Source: Candidatus Aminicenantota bacterium
GTDB lineage: Bacteria > Acidobacteriota > Aminicenantia > Aminicenantales > Aminicenantaceae
NCBI GenBank assembly: GCA_016926925.1
Contig: JAFGNQ010000307.1
Span: forward strand, 1 to 8,360
Length of the DNA stretch: 8,360 nucleotides
Reading direction: 5' to 3'
Made by a program: the position numbers and the translations under genes. How positions within the stretch are numbered: the stretch's first letter is position 1; every line of letters begins with the position of its first letter. The notes beneath the pieces were generated by a model that had not been told where the DNA came from, ran no database searches, and worked only from the letters and a program-made list of their open reading frames with translations. This document shows positions 1 through 7,114 of this stretch, one piece after another.

Positions 1-1304
1 GACTTCGGCCGCTGACCTTTCTCTGGAACGGTGGACCCGGCTCCAGTTCGTCGCTTGTGCACCTCCTGGGATTCGGTCCCAGGCTGGTCCGGCCGGGCGC
101 TCCTCCTGTCGACAATCAGGGCACCTGGCTCGAGTTCACGGACCTGGTGTTTATAGATCCGGTCGGTACGGGATACAGCCGGCCTACAAAGGTCGAATAC
201 GGACCGGAGTTCTACCAGACACAGGGCGATGCGGAGTCGGTCGGGGAATTCATCCGGGTCTACAGGAACCGGTTCGAGACCTGGGATGCGCCCCTCTTTG
301 TGGGCGGTGAGAGTTTTGGAGTGCGGCGAGCGGCTGGAGTGGCAGAGGTACTGCAGCGCCGCAATATCGACGTCGCCGGTGTGATTCTTATCAGTGCCGG
401 CCTTCCTTTGGGAAACTTGAGTAAGGATCTGCGGACAGCCCTTATGATTCCGACCTACACGGCTGCCGCCTTTGTCCACAATAAGCTCGCGCCGGAACTG
501 CAGAAAGACCTGCAGGCGACGCTGCAAAAAGCCGAGAAGTGGGCGGAGACGGAGTATGTGCCGGCGCTAGCCGACAGCGACAGCTTGAGCGATTTACAGA
601 GACAGGGTATCGTCTCTCAATTGGCTTCGTTCACCGGGCTCGACCCCGGTCTCATAGATCCGAAAACGCTCAGAATCGACACGAGTCGATTCTCGAGGCA
701 GCTCCTGCAGGATCGGAATTTGGTGATCGGGCTGTACGACAGCCGCCTTACGGGCCCGCTTGACCCTGAAGAGAAGCAGTACGATCCCACGAAAGATCCC
801 AGTTTGAAGAACATCATCGACGATGTTTCGGTAATCCGCTATTTGCGGCACGAGCTGCAGTATGAGTGTGACCTTCTCTATCAAGGCCCTTTCGGGGGCG
901 GTTATCCGCCGCCTGACAAACCGCGCGGTGACTGGATGTCTGTGAAATGGAACTGGAATCCTGTTGAGCGCGCCCGTTCGTCCCGTGAAGGAGAACAAAA
1001 AGAGACAAAGCCCGGTGATGAACGCGACGCTGAAAAAAAGAGAACTGCGGAACAGCCCCTTCGCAAGGCTATGACGGCAAATCCCGCGCTGAAAGTGTTC
1101 ATGGCCAGCGGCACCTTCGACTTGGTTTGCAGCTATGCCGGAAACGCCTACATTGCCGGCCAGCTCGAGCCCGAACTCAGGCGGCGTGTCACAGCGCGGG
1201 CTTACAGCGGCGGGCATGCCATCTATACGGACCAATCGGCACAGCTCGCAATGAAACGTGATTTAGGCGAATTCATTAGGCAGATTGCAGCCCTGACACG
1301 TTGA
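1..1304 (+). CDS. Peptidase S10 family (serine carboxypeptidase-like), 5' end missing
   Basis: The reading frame is open from base 3 to the TGA at 1302-1304, so the true start lies upstream of the window; the GTG at 57 is an internal Val codon. The S10 alpha/beta-hydrolase hallmarks appear in order: an NGGPGS oxyanion-hole motif (Asn at 27-29), DPVGTGYS, the nucleophile motif GESFG (Ser at 312-314), Asp in SGTFDL (1119-1121) and His in SGGHAIY (1215-1217). The triad is therefore complete. Family members remove C-terminal residues from peptides, mostly in acidic or extracytoplasmic settings; bacterial homologues are usually exported, but the signal peptide here is outside the window. The nucleophile motif has Phe where GESYG is typical. 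A very hydrophilic, charged insertion lies at 966-1064, just before the Asp block. The gene is convergent with the CocE-type hydrolase, 52 bases apart. The family call is firm; substrate is unknown. Confidence 0.93.
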   Translation, partial: LRPLTFLWNGGPGSSSSLVHLLGFGPRLVRPGAPPVDNQGTWLEFTDLVFIDPVGTGYSRPTKVEYGPEFYQTQGDAESVGEFIRVYRNRFETWDAPLFVGGESFGVRRAAGVAEVLQRRNIDVAGVILISAGLPLGNLSKDLRTALMIPTYTAAAFVHNKLAPELQKDLQATLQKAEKWAETEYVPALADSDSLSDLQRQGIVSQLASFTGLDPGLIDPKTLRIDTSRFSRQLLQDRNLVIGLYDSRLTGPLDPEEKQYDPTKDPSLKNIIDDVSVIRYLRHELQYECDLLYQGPFGGGYPPPDKPRGDWMSVKWNWNPVERARSSREGEQKETKPGDERDAEKKRTAEQPLRKAMTANPALKVFMASGTFDLVCSYAGNAYIAGQLEPELRRRVTARAYSGGHAIYTDQSAQLAMKRDLGEFIRQIAALTR

Positions 1305-1349
1305 TAGTGAAGCCGGTAAAAATCGAAATATGAATACTTTTTTTGTAAC

Positions 1350-1380
1350 CTGCCTGTCATTTTTCGGGGATAACAGGCAG
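1350..1380. repeat. Perfect 8-bp inverted repeat across the convergent gene ends
   Basis: CTGCCTGT (1350-1357) pairs with ACAGGCAG (1373-1380) around a 15-base loop. It spans the stop codon of the minus-strand CocE-type gene. A T-run lies at 1338-1344, but on the plus strand it precedes the stem, and on the minus strand it reads as A residues. This is therefore not a textbook rho-independent terminator in either direction. It may still act as a 3'-end hairpin; the function is unproven. Confidence 0.4.
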
Positions 1381-3159
1381 AACCAGATGTGAAGGATAAT
1401 CTTTTGTGTGATAAACGGTCTGGTGCGCCACCTGCATTTGCGTGCTTGTGCCGTTGTGTTCGCCGGTGTTGAGATTCCGGTCGAAGGTGGGAAAAGCGCT
1501 GCTGGTGATATCCAGCCGGATGCGATGTCCCTTAAAGAAATGGTTGGCAGTGGGCCAGAACTCGAGAATGTATGTGTAGATTTTTCCCGGCTCGAGAAGA
1601 GTCGGATTCTCCAATGACTCCCGGAAGCGGGCCCGCAGGATGGTTCCGCATAGGGCCCAGGCAGTCCCATCGGGGAATACATCGGAGAGCCGGGCTACCC
1701 AGTCCGTATCCCGTGCGGATGAAGATGCGTGGAGTTCCAATGTCACCGGGCCGATAATTTCCACATCTTCTTCGAGAGGCGGCGTTTCGTAAACGAGAAC
1801 ATCCTGCCGTCGATGCATATCCCGTAGATCGCCCGGAAAAACCAGGCTTTCGCTCCCCATGCCGGCGAATGTCTCGGAAGCCTTGTTCAGAACGGGGTCG
1901 GCCGGATCGTAGTCGTAGGTATCGGCCGGCTCTGTTTCCGGCAGAGAGATACTCAACCGGCCGTCTCCGCCAAGGCTCCGGGCTTTTCCTCGACTGTGCA
2001 GGTAGTACTTTGTCCACTCGGTTCTGGCCAACGGCCACTCCCACTCGTTCTGCCACCGGTTGGCTCCCATAACAAACAGGCGGATCGGCGCTTCGTCTAA
2101 GATCCCTGTGTCTATTCCCTTGAGCCAGTAGTCGAACCAGCGGAGAACCACACTGTCAAGGTTGATGACGGCATCCGACCCGAAATCTCGCACTTCGAGC
2201 TTTTGATTGACTGCATGTCCCCAGGGACCGATCAACAGCTTTTGTTTTCGAGATTCGGGGGTTTTCCCGTTTGCAATCATCCCAGAATAGTTCATCACGG
2301 GACCGATGAGCTGGACGTCGTACCAGCCGGTTACGTTCAGTGCCGGGGCCGAAATGCGGTCAAATTTATCCTGATAACCCAGGCGCTTCCAATAGTCGTC
2401 GTAGGTATCGTGAAGCACCCATTCCTTCCACCATGGAATCCGGCGGCCTGAAAATTCATCGAAATCGACGACAGGAACCCGCCAGACGTTTTTATCCACA
2501 TTGTGCACTTCGGCCACATAATCATAACCGGTGAGAGCTTTGCCGAACAATTGGTTTGTGCGGCCGTCCATCAGCAAGGCCCAGTTTCCCATTCCGAACG
2601 TCAGCGCTCCATTCGTGTAGGGCACGTTGAGGAATGGATTCGGCGGAGCGACCATGGGAACCATCGCGGTCAATGCATCCCCGGCATCCGGGGCGGCCAG
2701 CCACTGAACCCAGCCTCCATACGAGCCTCCAATCATCCCCACTTTTCCGTTCGACCACTTTTGGGAGACGATCCATTGCAGGGTGTCCCTTCCGTCATCC
2801 GGCTCGTTGAAAATAGGCTCCCACTCGCCCTCTGAGTCGTAGCGGCCGCGGCAGTCCTGAGCAACGAAAGCAAAACCGCGATTCGCCCACAGGCGGCCGT
2901 ATTCGAGGTACATGGAATTGTCGTAGGGAGTCCGGCTGAGGATCGCGGGAAAGGGGCCGGATCCGGGAGGAAAATAAATATCGGCCGATAGCTTTATGCC
3001 GTCTCGCATCGGAATTTTTACATTATATGCGGCACGACCATTCTCTGCGGACGCCGCCTCAGAAGGTTGTGAAACTGCGGTCCGGCTCCCCTGTGTGAAG
3101 AGGAGAAAAATGCATATCAATAAAACGCTTCGTGCTGCCTGCTGTCTGCCTATCCTCAT
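1357..3159 (-). CDS. Exported CocE/NonD family hydrolase (X-Pro dipeptidyl-peptidase S15-like)
   Basis: This is a 600-residue product. I chose the ATG at 3159-3157 because AGGAGG (3170-3165) lies 5 bases upstream; the frame extends to a GTG at 3192 that has no such site. Residues 1-30 form a Sec-type signal peptide (positive MRIGRQQAAR, then a hydrophobic stretch). The alpha/beta-hydrolase part opens with the family-typical MRDGIKLSADIYFP and CRGRYDSEG. The triad is Ser146 in GGSYGG, Asp281 in GWYD and His315 in GPWGH. The C-terminal part from about residue 410 matches the jelly-roll (PepX_C-like) domain of the family. Known members hydrolyse X-Pro dipeptides, cocaine esters, acylated beta-lactams or other ester and amide bonds; sequence alone does not choose between them. 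Length is normal for the family. It is divergent from the Ig-domain gene and convergent with the S10 gene, so probably monocistronic. Periplasmic or extracellular location is inferred. Confidence 0.95.
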   Translation of the reverse strand: MRIGRQQAARSVLLICIFLLFTQGSRTAVSQPSEAASAENGRAAYNVKIPMRDGIKLSADIYFPPGSGPFPAILSRTPYDNSMYLEYGRLWANRGFAFVAQDCRGRYDSEGEWEPIFNEPDDGRDTLQWIVSQKWSNGKVGMIGGSYGGWVQWLAAPDAGDALTAMVPMVAPPNPFLNVPYTNGALTFGMGNWALLMDGRTNQLFGKALTGYDYVAEVHNVDKNVWRVPVVDFDEFSGRRIPWWKEWVLHDTYDDYWKRLGYQDKFDRISAPALNVTGWYDVQLIGPVMNYSGMIANGKTPESRKQKLLIGPWGHAVNQKLEVRDFGSDAVINLDSVVLRWFDYWLKGIDTGILDEAPIRLFVMGANRWQNEWEWPLARTEWTKYYLHSRGKARSLGGDGRLSISLPETEPADTYDYDPADPVLNKASETFAGMGSESLVFPGDLRDMHRRQDVLVYETPPLEEDVEIIGPVTLELHASSSARDTDWVARLSDVFPDGTAWALCGTILRARFRESLENPTLLEPGKIYTYILEFWPTANHFFKGHRIRLDITSSAFPTFDRNLNTGEHNGTSTQMQVAHQTVYHTKDYPSHLVLPVIPEK

Positions 3160-3164
3160 GACGG

Positions 3165-3170
3165 CCTCCT
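3165..3170 (-). promoter_or_regulatory. Shine-Dalgarno site deciding the CocE-type start
   Basis: AGGAGG on the minus strand is followed by 5 bases and then ATG. This favours the start at 3159 over the upstream in-frame GTG at 3192, and leaves a clean signal peptide at the N-terminus. Confidence 0.85.
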
Positions 3171-3182
3171 TCAGTGATGGAA

Positions 3183-3211
3183 TAAGTATCACAACGAATT
3201 CCTGAGGTCAA
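3183..3211 (-). promoter_or_regulatory. Possible promoter for the CocE-type hydrolase
   Basis: On the minus strand TTGACC (3211-3206) matches five of six -35 consensus bases. A -10 element is less clear: TACTTA lies at a 17-base spacing and GATACT at 15. Transcription would begin near 3176, leaving a very short leader that still contains the Shine-Dalgarno site. It is the best candidate in the divergent gap, but the -10 is weak. Confidence 0.3.
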
Positions 3212-3271
3212 TCACCCGCACCGAAGCTTTAGTAAGTAAGGCTCCGATCGGCGGTTAAGCCGGACTACAAA

Positions 3272-3301
3272 TATGCATTCTCATCTGATAGAATTTATAA
3301 T
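3272..3301 (+). promoter_or_regulatory. Promoter for the Ig-domain protein gene
   Basis: A perfect TATAAT lies at 3296-3301. The -35 is poor (TATGCA at 3272-3277, 18-base spacing). Transcription would start near 3308, about 30 bases before the GTG start at 3339. Because the ATG at 3273 lies inside this promoter, the site also argues against that longer start. Confidence 0.5.
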
Positions 3302-3338
3302 CGGCAAAGCATCGATCCGAATAAGAAAGGGGGAAAGG

Positions 3339-4925
3339 GTGCAAAAAATCTTTGTAACCGTGACTGTTATCGGAGCGGTTTCGTTTTTTTTGCTTACGGA
3401 ACTTATTTATGTTTCGGGCAGGGAAGGTCAGAACTGTCCTTTAAAAAGGATCGGCATATACGATCTGGAAATGAATGTTCCGCCTCCGTCTTCCGAGTCC
3501 AAGATTTCGCCGGCCGATTGGCAAGGACTCTTTTCTATCTCAAGAGGAGTTCGTGAAAGGTTGCGCGAAGAAGATCCGGAACAGGCGTTTTTTGAATTTT
3601 ACGATAACTTGTATTCGGGGCATCTTTATTCCGAAGATGATAAGAGCTTCTCTCAAGGCTATCCTCAAAACCTGCCGCCGGCGGGTCCTGTTTACGATTC
3701 GGATTACATCGTTTCTGGATCTGTCTTCCAAACGAATCCCATAAACGCATCCGTCGATCTGCGGACAGCCGTCACCAAGGAATCGGTGGGCACCGTTCTT
3801 GTCTTTGTCGATGTTGAAGATCCCTATGGTTCCGGCAGGAAAGCAGTCGAAGGTTTGATTCCTCTCGGAGAAAAAATTTACGACTTCCAGCGAAGAAAAA
3901 GAGCTGAAAATTCCGTATATGCCGTTTATCCGAACATGGACATGTATCCCCAAAGGAGCAGAATCAAAACAGAGGAACTCATTAAACTGAAAATTCAGTT
4001 GAGGGACTGTGATGATGTCCTCCTCGAAAACAGACGTGTCGAGCTCTCCTCAACACTGGGGCAAATCGAGCCGCAGGAAGTGACAACAGACGAAAACGGT
4101 GAAGCCGAGGTGAAATTTAGGGGCGGACGGACACCGGGCTGGGCCCAGGTGACATCCGAATATGAGTGGAAGGCCCCCTGCGGTCACGGCCCTTACAAGT
4201 GCTCAGGAGTGACCGCTATTGCCATTGAAGAGCAGCCGGATGATGTCTGGATCATCAAGGCCAACCTTACCCAAAGAATCCACCGCAGAGCGAAAAAAAC
4301 CCAGAAGATTGGCGAGACCGCCATCCCTCCTGATCACCCTCTGCTCAAGCCCGGAACATACGAAATTACAAAATACAATTCCTTGAAGAGATCTTTGACC
4401 GGAAACGCCACTATCCAGATGGTCATTCATGTCGATGCGAGTGACGGCGATTTTGTTTATTCCGGGGAAGAGCCTCTTGTCGTTTCTTTCTCGGGAAATG
4501 TGAGTCAAAATGACAAAGAGGAAAAAATGGAATTCATCAACCGCATTGTTTCCGAATTCAGTACGAAAAGAACAGACACCTACAGCGGTTCATTCCACGA
4601 GGGATCCTTTGAATTCCACCACACGCCGGAATATCAGTACGTCTCCGCTCATGCCTCCAGTGAGGGGAACCTCAGGACCGAGATAAAAAGGTTCGAGGAC
4701 GGACAGTGGCGGGGCGTGCCTTACAATGCCTCACATACATTGGGTATCGGTGCGAGCTGGTCCTCAGGAGAGGAAGGGGGATCCATTACCCGGAGTAAAT
4801 CTGGATATTCGTTTACCATCACGAAGACCGAAACGGAGACAAAAAAAGATCCCGACCTCGGAACCATAACCACTGTGATCACCACGACATTGAACGGGTC
4901 TATAACGCCTTTCTCAAAGCAATGA
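3339..4925 (+). CDS. Exported protein with FlgO/CsgG-like N-terminal region and Big_1-like Ig domain
   Basis: The product has 528 residues counted from the GTG at 3339, which follows a purine-rich AAAGGGGGAAAG and starts a plausible signal peptide or anchor (QKIFVTVTVIGAVSFFLLTELIYV, here described in part: hydrophobic residues 5-25). The ATG at 3273 is the alternative start, but it falls within the promoter. Residues about 35-160 resemble the fold seen in FlgO, CsgG and LpoB-type envelope proteins: an IGIYDLEM strand, a helix with RGVRERL, then SDYIVSGSVFQ and a strand after it. This match is by pattern and tentative. Residues about 209-275 look like a bacterial Ig-like group 1 domain, with the characteristic TTDENGEAEVKF followed by GWAQVTSEY. 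A Cys pair lies at 281 and 288 (CGHGPYKC). The C-terminal 230 residues are Ser/Thr/Glu-rich, beta-prone and unrecognised. No catalytic motif is seen. A surface or periplasmic structural or binding role is inferred. Confidence 0.85.
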   Translation: MQKIFVTVTVIGAVSFFLLTELIYVSGREGQNCPLKRIGIYDLEMNVPPPSSESKISPADWQGLFSISRGVRERLREEDPEQAFFEFYDNLYSGHLYSEDDKSFSQGYPQNLPPAGPVYDSDYIVSGSVFQTNPINASVDLRTAVTKESVGTVLVFVDVEDPYGSGRKAVEGLIPLGEKIYDFQRRKRAENSVYAVYPNMDMYPQRSRIKTEELIKLKIQLRDCDDVLLENRRVELSSTLGQIEPQEVTTDENGEAEVKFRGGRTPGWAQVTSEYEWKAPCGHGPYKCSGVTAIAIEEQPDDVWIIKANLTQRIHRRAKKTQKIGETAIPPDHPLLKPGTYEITKYNSLKRSLTGNATIQMVIHVDASDGDFVYSGEEPLVVSFSGNVSQNDKEEKMEFINRIVSEFSTKRTDTYSGSFHEGSFEFHHTPEYQYVSAHASSEGNLRTEIKRFEDGQWRGVPYNASHTLGIGASWSSGEEGGSITRSKSGYSFTITKTETETKKDPDLGTITTVITTTLNGSITPFSKQ

Positions 4926-4985
4926 TAAACACCATTTATCGCCAAGAGTCATACGCTTTATTTGATTCGGACTATTGTTCCTGAT

Positions 4986-5016
4986 AAGGATGCGTTCGAA
5001 TTCGTGCATCTTTTTT
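4986..5016 (+). terminator. Rho-independent terminator after the Ig-domain gene
   Basis: GATGCGT (4989-4995) pairs with GTGCATC (5004-5010), with two G-U pairs near an 8-base loop TCGAATTC, and is followed directly by six T (5011-5016). AAG at 4986-4988 can extend the stem into the T-run. It lies about 60 bases after the stop at 4925. On the minus strand no T-run follows the hairpin, so it appears to serve the plus-strand gene only. Confidence 0.65.
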
Positions 5017-5064
5017 GAGTTTTTATCATTATCTCAATTATATCACAAGGCGTTCTCATCATTC

Positions 5065-6828
5065 CTATTTATATCTCCATTGTTCGGTGTTCTCACCCGA
5101 GGGAGCATTTTTCGTGATGTGATCGGCCATTTCTTTGAGGAGAGCGAAAGGCCAGGGATCCACTCCGATGCCGTTGAATGTGTGGCCGACTTTTGGCCGT
5201 CCCCACCGGAAAGAACCACCATAATAGGGATCTTTAGTCGATTCGAGAAACTCTTCCATGAGATACAGGGGAAGGTTCAGATAAAAATTATCCATATCGC
5301 CGCAGAGAAAGTGCAGCTTCCCGACGAGCTTGGGTCCGATTTTCGTCCAATTCTCCTCGAGATAATAGCGCAGGTCGAAATTGTGATCGCGCCAGTATTC
5401 GACCATTTCGTGGTTTACTGCACCGGTCAGATAGTCATACACCTGGACCGGATAGCCATCTTCACCGACAGGCCCGAAGGCGGCGTTATAAGCATCGATG
5501 AATTCGCCTGACCGGCCCCTGGTCCCGAGTACGGCCAGGAATTGTGAGAACTGCCTGACCGTCAGCTGCGGCTGTCCCTCGACAGACCGGGTCGAGATGC
5601 GCTCCGGTGTCAACCAGCGAAAACCGGTCGGCTGGAACAAGTTGTCATCCTCATAGAGATTGGCACCGAAGACGTTTCTGTAGTCGACCCAGTCGGGACA
5701 ATAACTCCAAGCCCCGCCGAAGAATTCGGGATGGTAGATCTGCTGGGCTGCGGTTATCCAGCCTCCGGTCGATCCGCCTGTCATGACCCTGGCATAAGAC
5801 TTGCGGATGATCCGGTAATTTTCCTCAACATGGGCTATGAGCTCGTGCAGGACGGCGTCATCGTATGGGCCTTGATTCGGGGAATTGACGACATAGGAAT
5901 CATCGTAAAACGGTGTGGGATGCTGGAGTGTGACCACGATAAAGCGCGGTGTGTCTGGAGCCATCCAGCCGTCCCAAATGTATTTTCCGGCTTGATAGGC
6001 TGCCCTTTCAGCTTGGCTGGCGCCCTCACCCGGATTTTTCGGTTCCTCATCCGGAAAACGGAGCGGCTGCTTTTCGAAGAAATGGCCGCGATAATAGAGG
6101 ACGGGATAGGAGACATCCGGGTGTTCGTCGTATCCTTTCGGCAGCAGGACGTGCGCGCCCAAAAACATGTCGCAGCCCCAAAAATCGCTGAGCATTTGAC
6201 TCTTGATCTTGATCCGCTTGACATATACGGAGTCGGGTTCCGGTTCAATCGGTGGAATCCTTTTTGTCAACGTGAGCTCGACCGAGAACGGCTTCCCTGC
6301 TTCGATAAGAATTTTTTCCGGTTCGCTGATCAGGTTTCCGGGAGAGAGGTGGAATTGCTGCCCTTCCCAGTGGTCCATGGGGAGCCAGATGGTGTAGCCG
6401 TGGGCCGGAGTCACTTGAGTGAACACATGAAAGACCGCCTGGATAGAGTATTCTCCTGGCGGAATATCTCTCAGGCCGGCGAAAGGGTGTCCCAGGACAT
6501 CTTCTCCGATGGTTGCCTTCTGTCCGGGCTGGAGAGCGTCGACGTCCTTTCCGAAAAAAGGCGCATAGTCGAGGCCATAGCTTGTTGAAACATCTCCACG
6601 GGGAGAATTGAAATAGTACGCGCCGAGAAAGGGCATGACAAGACGCGGTTCGACATCGGACCGATCGGTGAACAACAGGAAAAGACGACCCGTTACAGCG
6701 CTTTCCTCTAGAGCCGGGTCCAGCCTGATATCAACACTTCGCTTTGCTTTTCCATCACAACCGAAAGTCGTGCAAAGCAATACGGCCAAAGAAAAAATGA
6801 TGGCCGGATGAAGAATAGATTTTTTCAT
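5065..6828 (-). CDS. Esterase-family (esterase D-like) alpha/beta-hydrolase lipoprotein
   Basis: The product has 587 residues. The ATG at 6828-6826 is preceded by GGAGGAAGG (6842-6834); an upstream start at 6870 would lie before the predicted -10 box and is rejected. MKKS, a hydrophobic stretch and TFGC with Cys24 make a lipoprotein signal peptide, though TFG is a loose lipobox. Asp follows the Cys, a residue that in Escherichia coli favours inner-membrane retention; whether that holds here is unknown. Residues about 32-190 form a beta-rich N-terminal domain. The hydrolase domain (about 200-575) starts with the esterase-type pattern GAHVLLPKGYD and SYPVLYYRGH. Its nucleophile is Ser353 in GGSTGG, with Asp511 or Asp513 in CGDMDNFY and His549 in GHTFNG. 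Relatives include feruloyl esterases, enterochelin esterases and S-formylglutathione hydrolases; the substrate here cannot be assigned. The gene is convergent with the Ig-domain gene and divergent from the small secreted protein gene. Confidence 0.92.
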   Translation of the reverse strand: MKKSILHPAIIFSLAVLLCTTFGCDGKAKRSVDIRLDPALEESAVTGRLFLLFTDRSDVEPRLVMPFLGAYYFNSPRGDVSTSYGLDYAPFFGKDVDALQPGQKATIGEDVLGHPFAGLRDIPPGEYSIQAVFHVFTQVTPAHGYTIWLPMDHWEGQQFHLSPGNLISEPEKILIEAGKPFSVELTLTKRIPPIEPEPDSVYVKRIKIKSQMLSDFWGCDMFLGAHVLLPKGYDEHPDVSYPVLYYRGHFFEKQPLRFPDEEPKNPGEGASQAERAAYQAGKYIWDGWMAPDTPRFIVVTLQHPTPFYDDSYVVNSPNQGPYDDAVLHELIAHVEENYRIIRKSYARVMTGGSTGGWITAAQQIYHPEFFGGAWSYCPDWVDYRNVFGANLYEDDNLFQPTGFRWLTPERISTRSVEGQPQLTVRQFSQFLAVLGTRGRSGEFIDAYNAAFGPVGEDGYPVQVYDYLTGAVNHEMVEYWRDHNFDLRYYLEENWTKIGPKLVGKLHFLCGDMDNFYLNLPLYLMEEFLESTKDPYYGGSFRWGRPKVGHTFNGIGVDPWPFALLKEMADHITKNAPSGENTEQWRYK

Positions 6829-6860
6829 TTTGCCTTCCTCCCCTTGAAGATTCGGGGAGA

Positions 6861-6889
6861 AGAATATCAAGGAATGAATAAGGAGTCAA
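6861..6889 (-). promoter_or_regulatory. Promoter for the esterase lipoprotein gene
   Basis: On the minus strand TTGACT (6889-6884), a 17-base spacer and TATTCT (6866-6861) form a good sigma-70-type promoter. Transcription would start near 6854, giving a leader of about 25 bases that includes the Shine-Dalgarno site at 6842-6834. Confidence 0.65.
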
Positions 6890-6914
6890 ATTTCCGGTTT
6901 TTTTAAGTTTGACT
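6884..6914. repeat. 7-bp inverted repeat formed by two divergent -35 elements
   Basis: AGTCAAA (6884-6890) and TTTGACT (6908-6914) are perfect inverted copies separated by 17 bases. Each includes the -35 hexamer of one of the two divergent promoters. It could simply reflect two good -35 boxes or be a binding site for a shared regulator. Confidence 0.55.
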
Positions 6915-6937
6915 TGACAGGGAGAAATGGCTATTCT
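6909..6937 (+). promoter_or_regulatory. Promoter for the small secreted protein gene
   Basis: TTGACT (6909-6914), a 17-base spacer and TATTCT (6932-6937) are identical in hexamers and spacing to the promoter facing the other way. An overlapping alternative -35, TTGACA, lies at 6914-6919. Transcription would begin near 6944, about 170 bases before the chosen ATG at 7115. Confidence 0.65.
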
Positions 6938-6943
6938 AGGGGA

Positions 6944-7114
6944 AACATAAGCATTGGCGGAGACCGTGGGAAATACTTATCAATGTCCTGCACCGATGCG
7001 GCAAGATCAGCTCGCCCGGAAGGTTAAAATAGAGGCAATAAAAATTGGAAGCTCTTGAGATAGAGAGTGCCGCCAGTTTTTATGAATAGTTCAGGACAAA
7101 GTAAGGAGGTTTCT
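6944..7114 (+). other. Long 5' leader of the small secreted protein gene
   Basis: The stretch between the predicted transcription start and the ATG at 7115 holds no credible gene. It can fold: GCATTGG (6951-6957) pairs with CCGATGC (6993-6999) with one G-U pair, enclosing CGG-AGA-CCG (6958-6966). ATAAG/CTTAT and CATTG/CAATG are further possible pairings that interleave. I do not recognise any known riboswitch core. It ends in TAAGGAGGT (7102-7110), an extended match to the 16S rRNA anti-Shine-Dalgarno end, 4 bases before the ATG. Confidence 0.35.

Noticed and set aside
594..1235. 213-codon open frame on the minus strand
   Set aside because: It is antisense to the S10 gene, which carries all family motifs; the product lacks any domain pattern.
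1338..1380. Rho-independent terminator between the S10 and CocE-type genes
   Set aside because: The T-run precedes the stem on the plus strand and is an A-run on the minus strand, so neither direction gives stem then T-run.
3273..3338. ATG start at 3273 for the Ig-domain gene
   Set aside because: The perfect TATAAT at 3296-3301 falls inside this extension, and the extra residues would precede a good signal sequence. The GTG at 3339 fits better.
4975..5511. 178-codon plus-strand frame reaching from the convergent gap into the esterase gene
   Set aside because: It overlaps the predicted terminator and then runs antisense through esterase coding sequence; no ribosome site was seen.
5731..6588. 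285-codon open frame on the plus strand
   Set aside because: It is wholly antisense to the esterase lipoprotein gene, whose signal peptide, triad, promoter and ribosome site are all in place. The product has no recognisable domain.
6829..6870. Longer start for the esterase lipoprotein at 6870
   Set aside because: That start would lie upstream of the predicted -10 box (6866-6861) and would put 14 hydrophilic residues before a normal signal peptide.
6944..7114. Known riboswitch in the long leader (c-di-GMP-type considered)
   Set aside because: The conserved core positions of that class could not be found; only generic stems are visible.
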